The notes under the pieces: model-generated | Databases searched by the model: none | Told to the model about the DNA's origin: nothing | What the model saw: the letters and a program-made list of their open reading frames with translations, nothing else | Origin: an uncultured Roseiflexaceae bacterium | GTDB taxonomy: Bacteria > Chloroflexota > Chloroflexia > Chloroflexales > Roseiflexaceae | Assembly (NCBI GenBank): GCA_937988885.1 | Contig: CALKHR010000073.1 | Coordinates: 1-37,281, forward strand | DNA: 37,281 nucleotides | Reading direction: 5' to 3' | In this document: one piece after another, positions 31,776 to 37,281 of the stretch | Position numbering within the stretch: the first letter of the stretch is position 1 | Layout: every line of letters begins with the position of its first letter | Program-made: the position numbers and the translations under genes

Positions 31776-32594
31776 CTATGCGGCGGCGGGGCGTTGGCCA
31801 CCCTTGCCGTGGGCTGCTGCACCCTTGCCCAGATACGCCTCGATCACTTGCTCGTTACTGCGCACCTCGTCGGCAGTGCCCTCAGCGATCTTGATGCCCC
31901 GATCCAGCACGGTGATATGCTCGGAGATACCCATCACAACCTTCATATCGTGCTCGATCAACAGCACCGTGATGCCCAGCGAATCGCGGATCTGACGGAT
32001 CAGTTTGGTGAGATCGTCGGTCTCCTGTGGGTTCATGCCAGCGGTTGGCTCGTCGAGCAGCAGCATCTTCGGGTCGGTGGCGAGCGCACGGGCGATCTCC
32101 AAACGGCGTTGTGCGCCGTAGGGCAGGTTCTTGCTGAGCTCATCGGCGCGCTTGCGGCCCAACCCCACATAGTCGAGCAGTTCGAGGCCGCGTGCCCGCA
32201 CCCGCTCCTCCTCCTCGCGCACCGCACGTGTACGCATGAGGATGCCGAACAACCCGGCGTGCATGCGCACGTGTTGCCCCACGAGCACATTCTCAAGCGC
32301 CGTCATATGCGCGAACAGGCGGATATTCTGGAAGGTGCGGCCAATGCCGCTCGCTGTCACCAAGTCTGGTTTCAGACCATCGATCCTCCGGCCTGCGAAG
32401 GTGATCGTGCCGTGGGTCGGCTTGTACAGGCCCGTGATCATATTGAAGAAGGTCGTTTTGCCAGCACCGTTTGGACCGATGAGACTGGTGATGCTCCCCG
32501 CCTTAATCGAGAAATCGATATTATTGACAGCGGTAAGGCCACCAAACTGCTTAGTGACGCCTTTCGCTTCAAGGATCAGTTGTTCCTGTTCCAT
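31776..32594 (-). CDS. livG: Branched-chain amino-acid ABC transporter ATPase LivG
   Basis: A 272-residue ATPase. Walker A is GPNGAGKTTFFNMITG near residue 37, and the LivG-type block GRTFQNIRLFAHMTALENVLVGQH follows. The signature region reads LPYGAQRRLEIARALA (LxYGxQR, the usual LivG form in place of LSGGQ), and Walker B is MLLLDEPTAGMNPQE. ATG 32594 has GGAGAG upstream; the in-frame GTG at 32618 lacks one. A 9-bp hairpin (32611-32619 with 32632-32640) sits between livM and livG and may tune relative levels. Confidence 0.95.
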   Translation of the reverse strand: MEQEQLILEAKGVTKQFGGLTAVNNIDFSIKAGSITSLIGPNGAGKTTFFNMITGLYKPTHGTITFAGRRIDGLKPDLVTASGIGRTFQNIRLFAHMTALENVLVGQHVRMHAGLFGILMRTRAVREEEERVRARGLELLDYVGLGRKRADELSKNLPYGAQRRLEIARALATDPKMLLLDEPTAGMNPQETDDLTKLIRQIRDSLGITVLLIEHDMKVVMGISEHITVLDRGIKIAEGTADEVRSNEQVIEAYLGKGAAAHGKGGQRPAAA

Positions 32595-32610
32595 ATTTGC
32601 TCTCCTGGTC

Positions 32611-32640
32611 GGTATCACGGTTCTGCTCGCTCGTGATACC
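32611..32640 (-). other. Intercistronic hairpin between livM and livG
   Basis: A perfect 9-bp inverted repeat (32611-32619 with 32632-32640) with a 12-base loop, 16 bases before the livG start. It has no T-run, so it more likely affects mRNA stability than termination. Confidence 0.5.
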
Positions 32641-32664
32641 AGCCATGGCTTCTGCGGATGCGGC

Positions 32665-34170
32665 TCACACAGTTAGGCGGCCACCCTCGTCCGGCTCAGC
32701 ATCGATCGTCACATTGCCGGTAATTACATCCGGTTGTGCCTCATCGGAGTGCAATTCCATGCGGCGTCGAGCGCTTGGCACCAGACCCTCGGGGCGCAAC
32801 TGCATCATAATCACCAGCGTCAGACCGAACATCAGTAAGCGGAAGTCGCTCGCGAAGTTGATCTCCTTCAACACATCGTTATTGGAGTTCTGGGCCAGCG
32901 ACTGCACCAACTGGGCCAAGTGTGGCAGGAACAGGCGGTCGGCGAACTGAATGATCAGGCCGCCCAAGATCACGCCGGTGATATTGCCCAAGCCACCCAG
33001 GATCACCATACACAGCAGCATCACCGAGACGTCGAAGCGGAAGCTCTCGGGGAAGATCGCGCTGATGTAGGCGCCGTAGAAAGCACCAGCAAAACCGCTG
33101 AACGTTGCGCCCATCGCGAAGGCCAGCAACTTCGTCCGCACGATATTGATGCCCATCGCCTCGGCGGCCATCTCATCCTCGCGCATTGCTGTCCAAGCGC
33201 GGCCAAGCCGCGAGTTGCGCAGGCGCAGGATGAAGAAGATCGAGAAGATCATGATCGCCAGGATCAGGTAGTACCAAGGGATCTGATTGGTGGGGTTGAA
33301 CTCGCCAATACCGGGCAGCCACGGTCGGCTGATCGGGTTGATACCCTTGGGACCGCCGGTCAGGTCGAGGTTTTCGACGACCGTATAGCCGAGGATGTTG
33401 ATCGTGAGGCTATCGAGGTTATTGGCAGCGATCGGCACGATCTCACCGAACCCGAGCGTCACAATCGCTAGATAGTCGCCGCGCAACGGCAGCGTGGGTG
33501 CGCCTAGGATGATGCCGAAGATCGCGGCCACGGCCGCCGCCACCCAGATCGCGATCCAGAAACTCGTATTGAGGCCGAAGTGTGGCGAGGCGATCATACC
33601 CGTGGTATATGCACCGATCGCGAAGAACGCCGCGTAGCCCAAGTCGAGTAGGCCCGCGTAGCCCACCACAATATTCAACCCCAGCGCCATCAGCACGAAG
33701 ACCAACACAGGGATGACTTCGTTCATAAAGCGCATCTGGAGCAGGGTATCGATCCAGGGATAGAGCAAAATCAGCACGCCCAATACTGCATAGGTGGCGA
33801 TTGTGTCTTTGGGTTGCGGCAGTGTGCGCACCACCCCAAAGATAATGGAGACAACCGCAGCAAGCACTAAGCTTGACGCCCCTATCTGAAGCGCGGTACC
33901 AAAGCTCCACTGATTGCCGAGGGCGGGTTCGATCATCAGTGTGCGGATCAGTTGCCCGACCACCACGAGCGCGCCAGCCACCAGGCCCGCTTCAAGGCCC
34001 TGCCGCCAACCCTGGCGCATATCACTGAGATGTTCTAACTGCGAGGCGAGCAAGCCAGCGATTAGACCAGCGAGCATACCGCTGAAGTAGCCAACCAAGC
34101 CACCTGTTACAATCGTTACCAGCGCGCCTACGACACCACCGGTTATACCGGAACGAATGCGTGGATTCAT
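32665..34170 (-). CDS. livM: Branched-chain amino-acid ABC permease LivM with N-terminal membrane extension
   Basis: A 501-residue permease, longer than the usual ~330-420. The LivM core starts about residue 125 (LGVLILLYPWIDTLL) and includes ALGLNIVVGYAGLLDLGYAAFFAIGAY, GRAWTAMREDEMAAEAMGIN and FAMGATFSGFAGAFYGAYIS. The first ~120 residues hold about three extra Gly-rich hydrophobic segments (GGVVGALVTIVTGGLVGYFSG, LEAGLVAGALVVVGQL, SSLVLAAVVSIIFGVV) that are not part of the standard core. It starts three bases after the livH stop, so translation is probably coupled. The C-terminal tail past residue 455 is hydrophilic (SARRRMELHSDEAQPD), also longer than usual. Confidence 0.92.
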   Translation of the reverse strand: MNPRIRSGITGGVVGALVTIVTGGLVGYFSGMLAGLIAGLLASQLEHLSDMRQGWRQGLEAGLVAGALVVVGQLIRTLMIEPALGNQWSFGTALQIGASSLVLAAVVSIIFGVVRTLPQPKDTIATYAVLGVLILLYPWIDTLLQMRFMNEVIPVLVFVLMALGLNIVVGYAGLLDLGYAAFFAIGAYTTGMIASPHFGLNTSFWIAIWVAAAVAAIFGIILGAPTLPLRGDYLAIVTLGFGEIVPIAANNLDSLTINILGYTVVENLDLTGGPKGINPISRPWLPGIGEFNPTNQIPWYYLILAIMIFSIFFILRLRNSRLGRAWTAMREDEMAAEAMGINIVRTKLLAFAMGATFSGFAGAFYGAYISAIFPESFRFDVSVMLLCMVILGGLGNITGVILGGLIIQFADRLFLPHLAQLVQSLAQNSNNDVLKEINFASDFRLLMFGLTLVIMMQLRPEGLVPSARRRMELHSDEAQPDVITGNVTIDAEPDEGGRLTV

Positions 34171-34173
34171 AAG

Positions 34174-35283
34174 CTATGCCTTCTGTCCGCCTTCTTCGCC
34201 CAACAGGCCAGTGGGTCGGAAGACGAGGATAATAACGAGGAGGCCAAAGACGACAGCGTTAGTCCAGCGGGCACTGAGATATTGGTCGGAGAGGGCCGAG
34301 ATCAAACCGATCAGCAGGCCACCGAACATCGCACCGACGATATTGCCGATGCCACCCAGCACGGCGGCAGTGAACGAGCGCAGACCGGCGGTGAAGCCCA
34401 TATTAAAGACGGCTGTGCCGTTGTACATGCCCACCAACATACCAGCCGCACCAGCGAGCGCGCCACCCAACAAGAACGCCAGCGAGATCGTGCGGTTCAC
34501 ATCGATCCCCATCAGCGCTGAGGCGTCGCGATCCTGAGCGGTGGCGCGCATAGCCTTACCGAGCTTGGTCTTTTGAATAAAGAGATAGAGGGCCACGAGT
34601 AGCGAGAACGAAACCGCCAGCACCACCAGGTCGCGGATAGTTAAGCGGATGCGCACATTCTCGCCGAGGAAACTCAATACATTATAGTTTGAAATTAATT
34701 GAGGATAGCTTTTTGGTGCTACCGCATTCGAGCCCATTACACCGTTGAAGATCGGGAACCGCAAGAAACCCCAGAGTTGACCAACGTTCTGCAACACGAA
34801 CGAGACACCGATCGCACTGATCAGCGGTGCCAAGCGCGGCGCATTGCGGAGGCGTCGGTACGCCACACGCTCGATCGACACATTCAGCAGCGCGGTGAAG
34901 GTCATCGTTACAAGCAGAATCAGGAGCATCAAAGGGAAGAGCAGTTCTGGTGGAGTGCTTGACGATAGTCCAAATAAGCCAATTAAAGTCAAAGAAAAGA
35001 ACACGCCGAGCATGTACACTTCGCCGTGTGCGAAATTAATGAGCTCGATAATGCCATACACTAAGGTGTAGCCTAGGGCAATTAGCGCAATATAAGCACC
35101 ATTTGTGATGCCGATGATGAGTTGGCGCATCAGCAGTTGCGGATTTGCCACCATTTCCATCACTAAATTCCACAGGGGAACAGCGAGGAAAAGAACAAAG
35201 AAGATCAGCAATATGATACTGCTGATCGTGCGCCACGGGATGACGCGGGGGACAACATTCGTGGTTGAAATTTGTGTGGCCAT
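34174..35283 (-). CDS. livH: Branched-chain amino-acid ABC permease LivH
   Basis: A 369-residue permease. After an N-terminal hydrophobic segment (ISSIILLIFFVLFLAVPLWNL) it has the LivH core: LIIGITNGAYIALIALGYTLVYGIIELINFAHGEVYMLG, ERVAYRRLRNAPRLAPLISAIG, GKAMRATAQDRDASALMGID and FTAAVLGGIGNIVGAMFGG. ATG 35283 (MATQISTTN) is chosen over the longer frame to 35391, which runs into the intergenic stretch; CGAGG lies just upstream. It follows livK after a strong hairpin and is followed by livM three bases later. Confidence 0.93.
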   Translation of the reverse strand: MATQISTTNVVPRVIPWRTISSIILLIFFVLFLAVPLWNLVMEMVANPQLLMRQLIIGITNGAYIALIALGYTLVYGIIELINFAHGEVYMLGVFFSLTLIGLFGLSSSTPPELLFPLMLLILLVTMTFTALLNVSIERVAYRRLRNAPRLAPLISAIGVSFVLQNVGQLWGFLRFPIFNGVMGSNAVAPKSYPQLISNYNVLSFLGENVRIRLTIRDLVVLAVSFSLLVALYLFIQKTKLGKAMRATAQDRDASALMGIDVNRTISLAFLLGGALAGAAGMLVGMYNGTAVFNMGFTAGLRSFTAAVLGGIGNIVGAMFGGLLIGLISALSDQYLSARWTNAVVFGLLVIILVFRPTGLLGEEGGQKA

Positions 35284-35405
35284 GACATACCTCGTGAGAA
35301 ACCGGCGGATTTGCAAGGTTCTACTGTCGGATGAGATTCCTGCTTGCAACTGCATCGAGCGCGTTACACACAGGTGAAGCAAGGGCCGCATTGCTGCGGG
35401 ATTAT

Positions 35406-35433
35406 AGATGAGCGCCCGTGAGGGCGCTCATCT
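35406..35433 (-). terminator. Hairpin between livK and livH
   Basis: A perfect 12-bp stem with a GTGA tetraloop (35406-35417 with 35422-35433), ten bases after the livK stop. The minus-strand sequence after it (ATAATCCC) has no real T-run. Such hairpins after binding-protein genes usually stabilise the upstream message or cause partial termination, so that the binding protein outnumbers the permeases. Confidence 0.7.
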
Positions 35434-35443
35434 ACCATTAACC

Positions 35444-36748
35444 TTACTTAATCGTCTGGGCGAACTCGAACTTGCCGTTTCGGATGATGTTACCGCTCAA
35501 GGTAGCGAGCGTAATATCACCATTCTCATCGAAGCTCCACTTGCCAAGCACACCGTCGAAGTCCTTGGTGGCGAAGATCGCATCGAGGATAGCAGCGCGA
35601 TCCTTGACACAGACCTTGTTGATCGCAGCCAGAGCCACATTGACAGCCTCGTAGCCGTACACGGCGTAAGCCTCAGGCTCGCTGTTGAACTTGGCCTTGT
35701 AAGCGGCGTACCACTCAGCAGCGCGGCCCTCCAGCTTGTCCGGTGGAACACCACCGAAGGTGATGTAGGTGCCCTCAACCACGTCGGCACCAGCGGCATC
35801 GATGAAGGCCTGCTCGAAGATACCGTCCGGGCCCATCATCTTGCCCTCGTAGCCCTCACTGCGGATATCCTTCCACAGCTGGCCAGCGTTGTTCTGGGTA
35901 ATACCACCGTAGTAGACCAGGTCGGGGTTCAGGTCGACGATCTTGGCGGCCAGAGCGCGGTAGTCGGCAGCCTTACCGTCGATACCTTCGCGGCCAACCA
36001 CTTCCAAGCCGATCTCCTTAGAAGTCGACTCGAACACATCGGCCAAGCCCTTGCCGTACAGCTGGGTGTCGTCGAGGACGAACACTGTCTTCACACCCAT
36101 TTCCTTGGCCCAGTTCGCGCCAGCCGCACCCTGCAGGTCGTCGGCAGGGATCACGCGGGTGTAGTTGCGCTTGCCGGTTGGGTAGTACTTGTCGGGCTCA
36201 TCTGGCTCGCCCTTGCCGGGCTTGCTGAGGCCAGTGTAGGTGTTGGCAGGGCTGATCATCACGACGCCCGCCTCATTGAGGATCGGGATACTGATCTTGG
36301 CTGCACCCGAGTTGAACGTGCCAATGTACACCATCACATCGGCATCGGCAGCGGCCTTGTTGGCGTTCGAAGCTTCGGCAGCCTCATCCCACTGACCCTT
36401 GGCGGCGGTAGCATCGTCCCAATCGCGATACTCGATTGTGAACTTGCCATCGCAGACCTGGTAGTTGGACTCCTCCAAGCGCTGCTTGATAGCATTGACT
36501 AGGGTATCAGTTTGGCCTTTTGACGAACCTGTGCGCGGCAGCGACGAGACGATAACGATCTTATCGCCACTGGCTGCGGGAGCTGCCGGTGCTGTGGTAG
36601 CTTCAGCTGCGGGAGCTGCCGGTGCTGCGGTAGCTTCAGCTGCGGGTGCGGCGGTAGGTTGGGCAGTAGTAGGGGTGCTCGCTGTCCCACAAGCAGCCAA
36701 AATGCTGGCCACAAGCGCCATAACCATCAACAGGGTTACACGTTTCAT
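35444..36748 (-). CDS. livK: Branched-chain amino-acid-type substrate-binding lipoprotein
   Basis: A 434-residue extracellular binding protein. The signal peptide ends in a lipobox LAAC (cysteine at about 20), so it should be lipid-anchored. A Pro/Ala/Thr linker (about 21-60) with a near-exact 33-bp DNA duplication precedes the type I binding domain, which starts KIVIVSSLPRTGSSKGQT. Typical blocks are MVYIGTFNSGAAKISIPILNEAGVVMISPANT and KTVFVLDDTQLYGKGLADVF. AAGGAG lies eight bases before the ATG. It is the first gene of the livK-H-M-G-F unit. The ligand may be an amino acid, but amide or urea binding is possible in this family. Confidence 0.92.
   Translation of the reverse strand: MKRVTLLMVMALVASILAACGTASTPTTAQPTAAPAAEATAAPAAPAAEATTAPAAPAASGDKIVIVSSLPRTGSSKGQTDTLVNAIKQRLEESNYQVCDGKFTIEYRDWDDATAAKGQWDEAAEASNANKAAADADVMVYIGTFNSGAAKISIPILNEAGVVMISPANTYTGLSKPGKGEPDEPDKYYPTGKRNYTRVIPADDLQGAAGANWAKEMGVKTVFVLDDTQLYGKGLADVFESTSKEIGLEVVGREGIDGKAADYRALAAKIVDLNPDLVYYGGITQNNAGQLWKDIRSEGYEGKMMGPDGIFEQAFIDAAGADVVEGTYITFGGVPPDKLEGRAAEWYAAYKAKFNSEPEAYAVYGYEAVNVALAAINKVCVKDRAAILDAIFATKDFDGVLGKWSFDENGDITLATLSGNIIRNGKFEFAQTIK
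36574..36646 (-). repeat. 33-bp duplication in the livK linker
   Basis: Units 36574-36606 and 36607-36639 differ at one base, and the first seven bases recur at 36640. In frame, it duplicates an Ala/Pro/Glu/Thr segment of the lipoprotein linker and so only lengthens the tether. Confidence 0.85.
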
Positions 36749-37281
36749 GAACGGGTTCTCCTTATCGCTTAGCGAGAATCTGTTGGGCGCCTAATATTGT
36801 TCGTTTCCGGTTCTCGGAGCGGGTAGAGATCGCTGCTCCGAAGTGGACTGGGATGGCCGAGACCTAGCAATTGTTAAAAATGTTAACACATTGTGTTAAT
36901 GAGGAATAGAACGCCGTATCACCTCCTCTCCTGGCAGGTGCCCAATGGCTCCTTACATGATCAGGGCCGAAGCCCTCGGTGCTACTTTGCTCAAAATTGC
37001 CGCAGGCGGCAGGTGGGTGCTACTCAATGTAGAGAAACAAGATTAGGCCGAATAAGCGTACCAACAATGGAACGCTGCTATTCCGCCCGTGGTTTTACAT
37101 CGTTGACATGGGGTATGTCACAACGCATTGGGCACGTTGCCCGTACAAACCTCAATCAGCATGTCATAATGGATGTGAGGCAGTGTACTCGAACCCTCAT
37201 GGTTTGTCAAGCGCAGCCATTTTAAAGGGTGCGCGCACGAATTGGCAGAGGTAGAAAACGAATCGCCCTCCACTATGGTAT
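36749..37281. other. Region upstream of livK, to the window edge
   Basis: No gene is recognised. Near the livK side is a palindrome (36883-36899). TGCCGC/GCGGCA forms a tight inverted repeat near 37002-37016. TGACAT and ATGTCA form a 6-bp inverted repeat around five bases near 37104-37120. Short ORFs here have no domain-like content. The stretch probably holds the livK promoter and the start of another transcription unit beyond the window. Confidence 0.4.
36883..36899. promoter_or_regulatory. Palindromic operator candidate upstream of livK
   Basis: TTAACACA-T-TGTGTTAA is a perfect 17-bp palindrome, 135 bases before the livK start, beside a related half-site TTGTTAA (36871-36877). On the minus strand TTAACA at its edge could serve as a -35 box. 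A dimeric repressor or activator site for the liv operon is plausible. Confidence 0.5.

Noticed and set aside
36995..37035. Third copy of the dispersed repeat
   Set aside because: GCCGCAGGC and GTGGGT are shared words, but their order and spacing do not match copies A and B; the first is explained by a local inverted repeat.

Overview
The window looks like a chromosomal segment from a bacterium of the phylum Chloroflexota, probably class Chloroflexia. The basis is gene style only: moderately high GC (estimated by eye at 55-60%), TPR-CHAT proteins beside sigma factors, and several branched-chain amino-acid (Liv) type transporters. No rRNA or other taxonomic marker is present, so this is an inference. 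There is no CRISPR array, no transposase and no phage block.

Layout. 1-377: 5' part of a minus-strand membrane protein with near-identical 81-bp (27-residue) tandem repeats, cut by the window edge. 549-3384: rpsU with an unusual leader, then prfA and adenosine deaminase (add). 3411-5257, minus strand: a GAF sensor kinase with a degraded ATPase domain, and folK. 5869-11394: the most unusual region. It holds a sigma factor with a two-zinc-motif anti-sigma-like protein, a divergent 961-residue TPR-CHAT protease-like protein, and two tiny paralogous membrane-tethered peptides that share a duplicated 42-bp upstream element and an identical C-terminal tail. 11844-17838: a GcvT-fold methyltransferase, two overlapping FAD-oxidoreductase-like genes (one without a recognisable dinucleotide motif) and a non-pyrrolysine MttB-family protein, suggesting use of a methylated amine. 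17890-18350: a decayed gene resembling proteobacterial MreB-like proteins. 18836-19285: a small AP2-like DNA-binding protein. 19287-21897: a three-gene ABC-2 exporter. 22005-22235: tRNA-Ser(CGA) and tRNA-Arg(GCG). 22482-26349: an LPTTG-tailed surface protein, a GT4 glycosyltransferase, a two-domain CHR transporter and a dipeptide-epimerase-like enolase. 26806-27849: a GNAT acetyltransferase and a SWIM zinc-finger protein. 27846-29966: a LivH-LivM fusion permease. 30313-30972: a CGNR regulator. 31007-36748: a complete livK-H-M-G-F operon on the minus strand.

How the parts may work together. The liv operon is a complete importer; the fused LivHM permease has no ATPase or binding protein beside it and may borrow LivG/LivF. 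In the methylated-amine cluster, MttB-like and FAD enzymes may pass one-carbon units to the GcvT-like protein, but no corrinoid protein is nearby. In the sigma/CHAT locus a protease could relieve inhibition of the sigma factor, or process the small peptides. That logic is inferred from other CHAT and sigma/anti-sigma systems and is not demonstrated here.
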